A DNA stretch of 64,000 nucleotides from Tetrahymena elliotti 4EA (taxonomy: Eukaryota > Ciliophora > Oligohymenophorea > Hymenostomatida > Tetrahymenidae), in the NCBI GenBank assembly GCA_000231825.2, contig JH720375.1, positions 190,422 to 254,421 on the forward strand, in the 5' to 3' direction. This document shows positions 10,594 to 22,310 of the stretch, in pieces (within the stretch, counting starts at the first letter, position 1; each line of letters starts with the position of its first letter). A program made the translations under genes and the position numbers. The notes beneath the pieces are model-generated. The model was not told the origin of the DNA and made no database searches. It saw nothing but the letters and a program-made list of their open reading frames with translations.

Positions 10594-10665
10594 AATGTCA
10601 AGTCAATGAATTACTTCTAAATCAACAATGTTCTATTTCTTTACTCATGGCGCTGTACATTTTTT
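10594..10665 (+). ncRNA. Putative small structured RNA, copy 5
   Basis: Consensus ends with one change: ATGAAT instead of ATGAGT, giving an A-C mismatch in the inner stem. The loop differs (AACAATGTT can pair locally). The 3' end ACTCATGGCGCTGTACATTTTTT is consensus and runs into T5. Confidence 0.45.
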
Positions 10666-11486
10666 CATTTTTAAATAAAAGTTTAAAATCTCAGAAGTAA
10701 AAAGAAATACTGTTATTTAAAGGCAGATAAATCAAATTAATAAAATATTATTATTGTATGATACTTTAAATAATAAATTTACACTCAAAAAACCCAAAAA
10801 AACCGTTTAATTAAATATTTTTTTAATAAAAAAGATAATATCTAATCTTTATAAAATAGCTTTAATTAAATTAATAAATAAAATTTATTTTTATTTCAAT
10901 AAATATTCTCTATAAAAGAAATAATCAAATTATAGAAAGAATTTTGATAATAAAAAAAAATGATAAATTAAAAAAAGAAATTTTTTAATATTTAATTTAA
11001 AGATTTGTGCTCATGTTTTTCTTAATATATTTAATGACAGACTATCATGATCAGTTAAAAAAAATTATTTTAAAATCAAATAATGATAACCACAAAATAA
11101 TTTCAATTTCATTGATGATTATTTATTTAAATAAATGAAAATTTGCTTCAATTTTGATAAATTAACCAAATAAATTAATGTATTTTATCAATAAACCATT
11201 ATTAAATTATTAAACATAAATATAAAAATATTTCTTTTAAGTATTAATGAACTTATCATAAATATTTTTTTCATTGAACTATTGACATGAAATAAAGCAA
11301 ATTTTTATTTTATTTTTTAGTTTTAGATAAATTATTTTAACATAATAAATGTAATCTTTAACTTTATTAAACACAATAATAAAATTCAAATATTCATAAT
11401 TGATTTGAAGAACAACTTTAATTATGGCTTACTTGATTAATCTTTATTTATTTAGCACAAAATATAAAGCCTTGAAAATATATCTA
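10666..11486. other. Intergenic, one orphan box
   Basis: Very AT-rich. A further AAAAAACCCAAAAAAACC stretch near 10787-10804 resembles the box upstream of the RNA elements, but no conserved body follows 61 bp later, so it may be a dead sixth unit. Confidence 0.4.
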
Positions 11487-13672
11487 TCAAACAATAGAAT
11501 AATAAATTCTTTTATCTATTTCTGTTAAATTTTGATTTTCATTACATTTCTCAATGAATTATTTAATTTATTTGATCTGCATTTAACTAGATTTTTGTAT
11601 AAAAAGTTGCTTCTAGAAATGATTTGTTTTTTTAGAAAAACCTTTTTTAATTAGAAAATTTTATGAAAATAAAAATTATTAAAAATAATTAATTTACTTT
11701 GATTTAGTTTATACTCTTATTCTATATCAATACCTTTAAAGTAATCTTATGAAGCCCCAATCATTTAAAGAGCAGCAAATTAATCTTCACTCAGAATCAT
11801 CATAATTGCTTTTTTCAAGAGCAAAACTTCATTATAAAAGCTTAAAAAATCTAAACTTTAGTTAATTTATCCTAAAATACAATCATTCATATTCTAATCA
11901 ATACCAACTGACTCTACATATTTCTTTTTATCAAACAATCTATTTTATAATAATATTTGAAACAAATAAATTAGTTAATAAGATAAAAATAAAAAAATAG
12001 AAAAAATATACTTGAACTTGAATAAAACTTTTTCAAGACTTTTGCAGATATCCAAATTATTTTTAGCATCCTATCTTAGCTCTATACTTCTTTCAATGAT
12101 TTCATTCTTCTAATTTATCAAATTATTCTACTGATCTTAAATAGTAATTTAATTGAAGTCTGGATTTAATTTTCTTTCAGTTGAAACAGGTGAATTAATC
12201 AAAGAAACAGGACATGAGCCTTCATTTTTATTTTGCTTTTTATTGATTCTCTACTTTTTTCCTTATTCATTTAGTTTTAAAGTTGGCTGCTTAAAGTTTG
12301 TTAATTATACTAACTCAGCTTTCTAAAATTCACTTCTATCTGAAATGCCGTTTGATTTTCTACAGGGATCAAAAGGTGACTATTCATTTCTAAATTCTTC
12401 TAAAACTTCATCCTTTTAATCTGGTTAGTCTTAAATTGAATTCACTTATGATGAATATAAACTTAACTTTTAAAAGCAAGATTTTGTTAGAAGCTATGGA
12501 ACTTAAATAGGTTCTTGATCATCACTTTCTTACGTTTTACGGTCAATAATTTAGTCAAGCTAAAAAATGTCAGAGAATTAATCGATTTTATTCAGTTAAA
12601 GCATCTTGAAAAAAGTTTGTTAATAAAAAGTTTTTAATATCAGGATAAATAGTTCTTCTTTGATAAGGTTCTATGCCATATACCTAGCTAAAACTCCTAA
12701 CCCCATCATAATTGCTAAAGCGCTGTTGATTTGAGCAAGGATTTCAGGATAGGTAGGGTACTGAATATCAATATATGAAACAGACTCGTCCACATCAAAA
12801 ATAAGTTACATAAACATACTGAAACCTGACTATTAAACTGTTTGCAGATCTAATCCTTATGAATTAACAGTATATGTAATAGGAGACATATATTTCTGTT
12901 CATGTTAAATTAAGGGACCTGAATTAATTACTGTTACAGATTTTTTAGCCTTATATTCCAAAAATTATACATATTTGATTGACATATAAGCATATTGATG
13001 TCTATAATTTACTTGCATTTATTGAGAAGTTGTATTAAATTAAGAAGTGAATAATTTTACACTTACTAAATTGTTTAAATTTGCAATGTAAGCATCTATT
13101 TCTTCTGGAGCAGCACAGTTATCAGGTATAGTTGTTTTATAGTAATCAACATCTTAACATTTGTAAGCAAATATAGTTATTTAAGAGAAAATATTATTGA
13201 TATTTCCAGTGGTTATCTTTTAGTCAGGTACTTTTGAATAGTCTAAGCAGTTATATCTTTCTAGATTAGGGTTTTTACATGGTGAGATATCTAAATTTAT
13301 TTGAAAAAAACCAGTGGTATTAGTAAATTAGTAAAAGGCTAAAAAGATTATATAAGTTTTATTAGCTTTAGCCTACAAGGTTTCCAAGTTACCAGCTCCT
13401 CTATATTCTTTCAATTAGAATGCAAAATAATCGTTTTCCAGATGAATATCAATGTCTTCATTAGTTATAAAACTTTGTGATCTATACTTAGGTTCTACTT
13501 AATTCCCTAGGTAGAGGTAAGTTAAGTAGAAGAAGTATGTGAAGGATACACCTATAATACAGACAGATAAAAATGCACCTAAATATGTTCTCTTACGAAG
13601 TGTTTACTTTGAGGAGTTAAACTAAATAGGTTAAGAAAATATATCAAAACTCTTTATAAAATCAGAAATCAT
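11487..13672 (-). CDS. Ciliate-type membrane protein of unknown function
   Basis: Three exons, 13672-12012, 11939-11698 and 11641-11487, total 685 residues. Both introns (GTATATTTTT...AAATAG and GTAAATTAAT...AAAAAG) are in phase. It starts MISDFIKSFDIFSQPIQFNS, then TLRKRTYLGAFLS and a first membrane helix (IGVSFTYFFYLTYLYLGN). A large probably lumenal region contains Cys-bearing motifs (NLDISPCKNP, RYNCLDYSK, AYKCQDVDYY). A second helix follows (LAQINSALAIMMGLGVLARYM), then a long cytosolic tail ending IEKCNENQNLTEIDKRIY. This start, two-helix layout and C-terminal block are typical of a large family I know from Tetrahymena and Paramecium predicted proteomes, whose role is unknown. A decayed partial copy lies at 14985-15335. 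Confidence 0.8.
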
Positions 13673-14984
13673 CTTTTATTCTTTTTACTTATTTTTTTTG
13701 AAATAATTTATTATTCTTATTTACTATTGAAGTAGAACATAAATTTATTGATAAAGGAAAATTAATAAATTATAGGCCTAAGTTATATTACTTATTTCAA
13801 AGTAACTATGCATGATTAAAAAACTTTTAGTTATCTATTCAGACTATTTAGTGTATTATTAAAATAAACTTTCAAATAGAATTTCAATTAAATTTTTTTG
13901 TTAAAAAATCCTAAATATTTTGTACATCAAATGAAAATATTAAAAATATTTAATGCACATAAGAAAGATGTTAAACAAATATAATTTTTTGTCTGTTAAT
14001 TTATTTATTGATAATTTTATGGAATAAGGTAGGTCTCTAGTTTAATTATTTTTTATTATTCTTATTAGATAATTGCTTATTTTATCTTCAAGCTTTTATT
14101 CTGAAAACTTTATTCCAGACAATTTATTTAATTTTAATTAATGTAATCTTTGGAGCTAAAAAATTTAGAGTCGAGAAAAACTTTTTCTGATAAATAAATT
14201 ATTTATCTTTACCTTGAAATTCTGGATCAGTTAAAAAAAATTCAATCATATTTAATGTTACAAAAAAAAATATTAAATTTGAATGATTCATTTAAAAGGG
14301 AAGTACTTTAAAGTAGAAATAATATTAATATAAGTTTTGAAACCAAGCTTTTCTGTTTTTATTTTACTTTCTAATTTTAAAAAGAGCCAAATTCTATTTA
14401 AATTTTTCATTTTATTAAAAACTTATGGAAGTATTATTTTATTGAAATTTACATTTTGTAATTAATTATTTAAAATAAAAAACTCTGTTATTCTTAAGAA
14501 TTCTTTTTGGATTTATTCTTTTTATTAACAAAGGTAATTAGTTAGTTTTCTTTTTACCAAAGACAAAAAAAAGCCTGAATAATAAATTAAAATTTAGAAT
14601 AAACAAAAAATAACTTCCATGTACTAGAAAAAATAGTTCTCTAAAAGTTGCATAACATTTAATCTATTTTAATAGAAAATCATCTTACTTTAAATAATCA
14701 AAATTCTTTCTCTTGAAAAGTCATGTCCCAACTATTTTAAATTTATAAACTAACTCTTAAAAAACTCAATAAAATTAAAAATTTTAAGCTAAAAAATTAA
14801 AAGTACTTGACATAAACTAAGCTAAAATAAATTTAATTCATAAAATTGTTCTTAACTTTCATTTAAAAATAAGTATCAATATGAAAGAAATAATCTAATT
14901 AATAGGAATTGATAATAATTTTAATTAATCATGACTATCAAAAACATTTTAAATTATTTATACTCCCAATTCTAATCCTCTATT
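13673..14984. other. Intergenic
   Basis: AT-rich spacer upstream of the membrane-protein gene, ending at its pseudogene fragment. Nothing else recognised. Confidence 0.5.
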
Positions 14985-15335
14985 CAGATATTTTTGAATA
15001 ATCCAAGCAGCTATTTGTTTGTAGATTAATGTTTTTGAATGATGAGAAATATTTCAATTTACTTAAGAGACCTGTAGAATTAATGAATTATTAGTAGGTT
15101 AGAAGAATTATATAAGTCTTATTAGATTTAGCTTGAAGATTATATAAGTTACCAAGGACCTCAATATTCTTTGAATTTGAAAGCTAATCATTTTCCAGCT
15201 GAACATTTATGAATTCATTAATAATAAAACTTTATGACCTTAACTTAGGTTCTATTTAATTGCTCGAATAGATATAAGTCAAGTAGAAGAAATATGTAAA
15301 GGAAACACTAATTATACAAAGATTTTTATGTTTTA
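14985..15335 (-). pseudogene. Decayed partial duplicate of the membrane-protein gene at 11487-13672
   Basis: About 350 bp align without large rearrangement to the 13220-13560 part of the intact gene, covering the first membrane helix (SFTYFFYLTYIYSS), EPKLRSQSF and the segment up to the CLDYSK-like motif. A four-base net deletion near GATTAGCTTTCAAATTC shifts the frame and an AGA codon has become TGA. The start region (MISDF...) and everything downstream are missing. It is therefore a non-functional fragment of a local duplication on the same strand. Confidence 0.8.
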
Positions 15336-16314
15336 TTTTGTTACATCTTAGAAATAAATCACTAATTTAAAAATTAATATTTGATAAATCACAAAATCAG
15401 ACGCATAAAATTAAGTGAGTTTGTTTATTAGATAATTTTAAAAACAAATTATTTATTATTCTTTTTTTCACATTAAATAAATTATCAGAGATTATTTCTA
15501 AAAACCTGTTATAAAATATGAACATAAACAATTTTTATATTTAGTATTAAATCTAAAAGTAAACAATCAAAAACAAGAACGACATTTTAAAATATTATTT
15601 CAAATTTAATGAAATATCAAGAAACCTAAATAATATAATTTACAACTTTTTTGTTTTTTCATTTAACTTAAATTTATTTTAAAACCCAAAAATAATTTGC
15701 TTGAAATTAGAATATCTCATCAGCAAAATTAAATTTACTAGCTTTCTTTATTTTATTTTCTTTTGTCCAAGGACAACTTCATTTCTAAAATTAGAAAAAA
15801 AAATTGAAAAAAAACTATTATTTTTATTGAATTGCTTGATGTTTTTTAAAATAAAAATGATTTGAAATTATTATTTATGAGGCTTAAGTTTTTAATGTTT
15901 TGAATAATTAATTTTTAAGCCATTAGATATTTTTTAATTAAAAATTTGGGAATGAGTAATACATCATGGTAAATACATTTCATAATTTATGTAAAAATTT
16001 TAGCAACTTCTAAGAATATGAAAACAAATTCCATAACTTTAAGAATTTAATCTCACTTTTTTTAAGTTTCGAGCATAAATATTAAAATAAATAGAGCCTT
16101 TTTGTTCTCATGATTAGATAGTTAAAGAAAGTGGTTAATTTATCATCAAAAAACTGTGCAATTATATCCGATTTATCTTAATCTGGTTATAAAGTAGAAA
16201 AAGAAATTAATCAATAGAATTTTGATTATTATTAATCTTATTTGAGTTAAAAGTGAAATAAAAAGTGCATATTAGTTTATTTGAATAGTAATTATTAATA
16301 CTCTTTAGGTTGAA
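15336..16314. other. Intergenic
   Basis: AT-rich region between the pseudogene fragment and the ubiquitin protease; presumably holds the protease promoter. No ORF or RNA recognised. Confidence 0.5.
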
Positions 16315-18936
16315 ATGGGATCATGTAGTTCAAGAAGTGACAAAGGTAAGCATAAATAAAAGAGTCATTTCTATTTATTATAGTTTTGCATTATTTTTTA
16401 AGCTTAAAAGGTCTAATTTTTATTTTAGACAATTCATTCATTTAATAAATTTTAAGATAATTGAGTTTATAACTATTTTAAATTTATAGATGATGTAAAG
16501 GATGTTATTAAAATTTAGAAAGGAAATAGTAATAATGAAATGGAATAATCAACTGATAAGCGATAGAAAGGAGCTTTAAATAAAAAGCTAAGTGTAATTT
16601 TTATTTTTGATTTATGATTTTAGAGCAATCTTTAATTGTTATGTATTTAAATAAAGATTAACTACAACAAAATTCCAAACAAAATTCATAAATAAGATAC
16701 ACGTTTTTAGTAAGGAATTATAGAAGTTGGTGAAATTTCTGGATTAGTAGGATTATCCAACTTGGGTAATACATGCTTTATGAATTCAGGTAATCAAATT
16801 ATTAAATAAATTTAATTTAATTTATCTCAGCAATATTTTCATGATTTCTTATTTCTAAAATGTAGCACTTCAATGTCTAAGCAATGTACCTCCTTTATGT
16901 GATTACTTCTTAAGCAAGCTACATGAAAAAGAAATAAACTATGAAAGCTTTCTGGGTTCACAAGGAAAAATAACATAATAATTTGCAGATTTAATGATGT
17001 AAATAAATGAGTTTTTAAAAAATTGATAAAAATTGAATGACTTATATTTAAACCAAGTACTTACAGCTGAGTTTTTCTAAATTTCTAACATTCATTAAAT
17101 GCTATTTTAAAATTTAATATTCAAATATTTTCATAATCATATAAGAGATATGTGGAGCACTTAAGGTAGCTATATAATTCCTTAGAAATTTTTAAGAACA
17201 ATTGGAAATTTCGGTCCTTAATTTGCTGATGGATCTCAATAAGATTCACATGAATTTTTAGCATTTCTAATGGATATATTGCATGAAGTAAAATAAATTA
17301 AGCACAATAAAGTTGTTAATTTACTCAATTATTTTATATAAGGATTTAAACAGAGTGAAGCAAAAGCCATACATAGAAGGAAAAGATTATAATGGAAATA
17401 AATATGAAGAATATGCAAAGGAGTCTTGGCAAGAATATTTGATGCGTAATCGATCTATTATTGTAGATTTGTTTTAAGGATAAACTAAATCAACTCTTAA
17501 ATGCTTAAAGTGTAATACAGTTTCTCATAAATTTGAAACATTTATGTATTTGAGTGTCCCTATTCCTGACTCATAAAAATAAAAAAAATACTCATCAAAG
17601 AGAAGCATAGAAGAAGATAGTTAATCTTTTTCTCTTTAAAGATGTATTCAAGAATTTACTAAAGAGGAAAAATTAGAGAGAGGTGAGCTCTGGTTCTGTC
17701 CTAAATGCAAAAAGCATTAAGAGTCAACTAAAAAAATAGATCTTTGGAAAATGCCTAATATTTTAATAATTCATCTCAAGAGATTTGAATTTAACAAAGA
17801 TAGGAGATGCAAATTGAGCAATAAAATTGAATTTCCTATTAAAGATTTTGACATTTCAAATCTCACTGCAGGGAAGCAAAGAGACATTCCCATATATGAT
17901 TTATTCGCTGTTTCTGTAAACATTTTTTTTATCTCATCATATATATATTTCAAATAACAATTATTATTAGAATCATGGAGGAACACTTTCATCTGGCCAT
18001 TATACATCTTATGCAAAAAACAGAATTGATTAAAATTGGTACTTCTTTAATGATAAATAAGTATAGTATGTAGATGATCCAGAAGAAAAGGTAAAAAAAA
18101 CATTTTCATAAAAACAAGCAAACAATCAAAATATTTAAGAAAATAATAATAAATAAAAAGACTTTTTTTAAAATTTAAAAACTAATTTTTATATAAAGCT
18201 AAGCAGTAGTTAATCTTATGTACTTTTCTACTCTAAAACAAGTGTAGAAGAGTTTTATAGATAAACTCTTACAGCTCCAGAAAGTTGGCCTCACTTTTAT
18301 GCAGATGAACAAAATGGTGAAAATGAAAATGAAGACTCAAAAGTAAATGAAAAAGATGAAATTCATACAAATAAAAGAAAAAGAAATTCTAAACTACATA
18401 CTTATAAATTTACAAATGAACTTTAAAAAAGAGATTCGAAGCTATACCCTTCAATTCAATAGAATTCAAATTTACAAAATTTTGAGGAGAATAATAATGC
18501 TAATTAAATTAAAATTGGAAGCCAACAGAGAATAAATAATGGGAAGAGTTAGACCAATATCAAAAGCTCAACATAATTTGAAATGATGAACTCGATTATA
18601 AATGAAGAAGAAGCCAATGGAAATATAGATACTAATATAAATTAAGAAATTTAATTATAGGATAAAATGAATATCAGAACATCTAAAAATTCAAAAATAT
18701 AAGTCTCTAACAGCTAAGTGAAATAAAGAAATCTATAATATTTTGGCAATGATTAAAAATCTGGTAGTATAAATGTTATCTTTTCTCCAAGAGATGAAAA
18801 CAAAAACTAGAATTAAAATAATTATAATAATTAAAATAACAATAATAATAATAATAATGAAATTGAAGATTTAGATTATAAAAATACTCAGCCCAACTAA
18901 AGGAGTTAACAAGCATTCAACTACCAATATTAATGA
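16315..18936 (+). CDS. Ubiquitin-specific protease (peptidase C19)
   Basis: Eight exons: 16315-16345, 16490-16593, 16624-16789, 16866-16998, 17146-17287, 17343-17915, 17971-18090, 18199-18936; all phases agree and give 668 residues. The Cys box is GLSNLGNTCFMNS with Cys96, then QDSHEFLAFLMDILHE. The zinc-type pairs are CLKC and CPKC. IHLKRFEFNKDRRCKLSNK and the His box GHYTSYAKN (His393) follow, then WYFFNDKQV and SYVLFYSK. These are the standard USP hallmarks, so it should cleave ubiquitin from proteins. The N-terminus MGSCSSRSDK fits N-myristoylation at Gly2 plus palmitoylation at Cys4, suggesting membrane anchoring. The last roughly 230 residues are Asn/Gln/Ser-rich and disordered. The C-terminal half of exon 2 to exon 3 is the least certain junction. 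Confidence 0.92.
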
Positions 18937-20120
18937 TAATTTGAAAAATATTCCATCAGTATCTATAAATATAAGTTCACTTTTACTGATTGGTAGGTAG
19001 GTAATAAAAAATTATTGATAAATAAATAAAGAAAATAATTAATTTTAAAAATCATAAATAATAAAAAAATATTTCTAATAAAAAACAATTTTTATAATTT
19101 GAATAAAAAAACATTTATAATTATAAAATTAAATTAATTACTGTAAATTCTTATTATATTTTGTATATAAAAATATCTAGTTATAATTAATGTTTTTCCT
19201 CACTACAGATCATTTAAATAAATAAACCTTTTGATAGTTTATTTCAGATTATATTTCTAACAAATTTCAAAAATTCTACAAAATAAGTTAACAATCTACA
19301 GTAAAAGCAAATGGCAAAATATTGATGAATAAATTCTGAAAGTTAATTTTTATTGTTGATATTAATTTATCCATAATAAGCTAATAAAGGAGAAGCATTA
19401 TGAGATATATCTATTTCTAATTTAAAAATAATTATTTTTACCAATATGAAACCAAAAGAAGACATTTAAAATCAATGTACATTAAAGAAATCAATGTTAT
19501 AATTAAATAAGAATAATATTAGAATTAAATCTAAAAAAAATAATGAAATATTTGTTATTATCAATTAAGATTGCAAGTTTATTTTTCACAATTTCCCATT
19601 CTTAATAGAAATAATTAATGAGTTTGTGAAATCTTATTTTTCATTTAGAAATAGAAGTATTTTTTTTAGATATTAATGAAACTTCATAATGAAAATGTAT
19701 TTTCCTAATAATTCAAACTATTTAATATTATTTGATAAATATTTTAGATTTCCTATTATGGAATTTAAACGATAAAATTTATCATAAAATAAACAAACTG
19801 TTGTAAAAGAAAAAGTTAACTATTAGAAAACCATATCAAATTCATTTATTCATGAAATTCATTCTTAGATTGCTTAATATCACTCCATAAATTATATATT
19901 TTCAAGCGTTAAAGAGTGTCTTTATTAATTTCTCTCTACTTATACAAATTTTAAAAATAATTAAATAATAATCAAAAACCTTTCAAAAAATTAAAAATCT
20001 AAAAATCAGAATAATTATTCAAACAAAGCTGTATTCCTAGATAAAAAACAAGTCTCCAGTCATTAAAAAAATAATTTTAAACTAAAAAAAACTAAAAATA
20101 GCATATAAACAGTGATAGGT
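18937..20120. other. Intergenic
   Basis: AT-rich spacer between two head-to-tail genes. Nothing recognised beyond homopolymer runs. Confidence 0.5.
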
Positions 20121-21316
20121 ATGAGTGGAAATGTGAATGTAGCTAATTATTGTAATTTCGGTTCAAATAGAACATCAAATGTGAGAGTAAATCAAGGACC
20201 GGGTATTTTTTATTTTTTTTTATTTATTTTTGTGCTCATATAAATTCTATAATAAGGTGGTAATAGTTCTTTGAGCTTAGCTTGGGGAACTGATGATAAT
20301 ACTTAAAAGCCAAGTGTTAGAAGTGGAAGTTACTAAAGAGAAAGTAACTCTTATGGCAATTAGTATCAAAATTCTTACAAATACGATAAAGGCAACAATG
20401 CTGATAACTAGAAATATAACCCCATTACAGGAAATGTAGCTTAAAACTATAATGCTAATAACTATTAAGAACCTAAGTATTAAGAAGACAACTTCAACTA
20501 GAATCAAAACCGCTATGACCCAGGTGACATTAATTAATATTATGTGTAATAAAAGAGATAACAAGGTGGATACAACTAAGATAATTATGATGGCTATTAA
20601 AACAATAGTACTAATGCTGTAAACAACGCTTATAGTGCTAAGCCTCCTGTTTTCAGTAAAAGAGTAGAGAATAAGACTGAAAGCAACTATGACAACAATA
20701 AGTAATCAATTAAGGTATGAAAAATTTTAACTATTCAATATATTAATACATAAAATTATCATTTTTAGGTTCATCAAACTCCAGGAGGTAGATAAAATTT
20801 CTAAATAGGAGGAGACTATAACTACTTTAAAGACGACGGTGGTAATGACAAAATTGGTGGATACAAAGGTAATTCTCCTCAAAAAAGTGATTCTTATTAA
20901 GCCTTGAAGAATAATTACCGCAACATGGTCTCTAATGAACCTTAATAGCAAAACTATTAACAAGAATACTAATAAAAGTATATGGCAAATAACTATGCTA
21001 ACAATTCTGGTAACAACAATAGGTCTTCTAGTTAAAACATATATAATAACGATCCTTACTAAAGAAACTAAACCTATGGAAACTACTACCAATAATAATA
21101 ATAATAATAGTAATAATAAACTAACTAACCTCGTCAACCCAATAACCTCCAAGATGTCAAATTTGGATACAGAGTTAACTAGCCTCCAGGTAAATAATTT
21201 ATTCATTAAAAAAATTTTTCTATCTCAAATGATTTTTTATAACTTAAGTAAAATGTTAAATATTCTTTATAAATAATTAATTAAAAGGTGGAAAAAGCAA
21301 CATAACTTTTGGTTGA
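20121..21316 (+). CDS. Jupiter/HN1 (JPT)-like protein with three PGG motifs
   Basis: Four exons, 20121-20202, 20257-20714, 20769-21189 and 21288-21316, in phase, 329 residues. The last exon is only 29 bp and encodes GGKSNITFG before TGA. Three copies of a V-x-Q-x-PGG motif occur: VRVNQGPGGNSSLSLAWG near residue 20, KVHQTPGGRQNFQIGG near 180, and YRVNQPPGGKSNITFG at the extreme C-terminus. This matches the RVLRPPGGGSN-type motif of the Jupiter/HN1 family, small disordered proteins linked to microtubules in animals. The rest is Asn/Gln/Tyr-rich low complexity with a nine-Gln tract (TAA/TAG codons). Motif spacing fits a multivalent binder. The function here is inferred only from the motif. Confidence 0.72.
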
Positions 21317-22310
21317 TTTCAATTAACAAGCAAGCATCTAAACATCTTATTTAAAATCAGAAATTATTAAATAAAAAGAAAATTTAATCAAAAATAATTA
21401 AAAACTTTTGTTTAATTTAATAAATTAAAATTAATAATACTATCATTAAATTTTATATAAAAATCAATAAAGTATATTTATGTATTTTTTTATAATGCAT
21501 TTTATTACTTTAAAATAAAATTTTTTATTGACTCCCTACAGTATTTTTAATTTTTAACTTGAATAATAAATATTTAAAACAATCTATAAAATTCAAAAAG
21601 TTTCTTTTTTCAAATTTTAAAAAGCGAATTCATTAGCACGACCAATCAATTACAAATAATCTGATTGATTCAAAAAATAAGCTTATTGATTTACACTCAA
21701 ACTAACTCATCTAAATTAAATTTTCTTTGATAAATACTTTTCGAGATTTTTTTAGGATGTATTCTTTATTTTTTGTTTGTCTACGATTTTTTAATTTAAA
21801 TTTAAAAATTAAGAGAAAAAAATATTTGAAATTATCTAGAACAAAATTAAATAAATTTTTAACATTTTTTAATTTTCTGTTTTGAATTTATTAATAAAAT
21901 ATAAAAATGTTCATTATTGATAATTATTTTTCTCAAGGCAATTTTATCTTTTATTTTATAAATAAATATGTATAAAATACATATTTTAGTATTTAAAAAA
22001 GATCATCATCACCCTTATTTTTAGAGTGAATAAATTGTATTGAGATTTTTAATACTGCTTCAAGCTTAACAACAACATTAATTCAAAATTTTAACTAAAA
22101 ATAAAAATAAAGAAATAATACTTTAAGTTAATTTTAATAAATGATTTATTTCATTTAAAAATATGCTATTGGTAAATATTAAATATGTTTACAAATCTAA
22201 GAGAAATTTTAGTTGTTTAAAAAAGACAAATTTAAAAGCTAATAAAGACTTTATGAAATTAATTTAAAGAAATATTTTACATTTAAAAATTATATTTTAT
22301 ATTTAATACT
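21317..22310. other. Intergenic, convergent 3' ends
   Basis: AT-rich spacer between convergent genes, so no promoter is expected. No features seen. Confidence 0.5.

Noticed and set aside
9538..10665. CRISPR-like array
   Set aside because: Copies are spaced about 227-283 bp apart with diverged flanks and variable internal loops; the genome is a ciliate. Nothing fits CRISPR.
20277..21206. Minus-strand ORFs of 95 and 159 residues rich in Val/Leu/Ile
   Set aside because: They are antisense shadows of the Asn/Gln/Tyr-rich JPT-like gene; the plus-strand frames splice in phase and carry the motifs.
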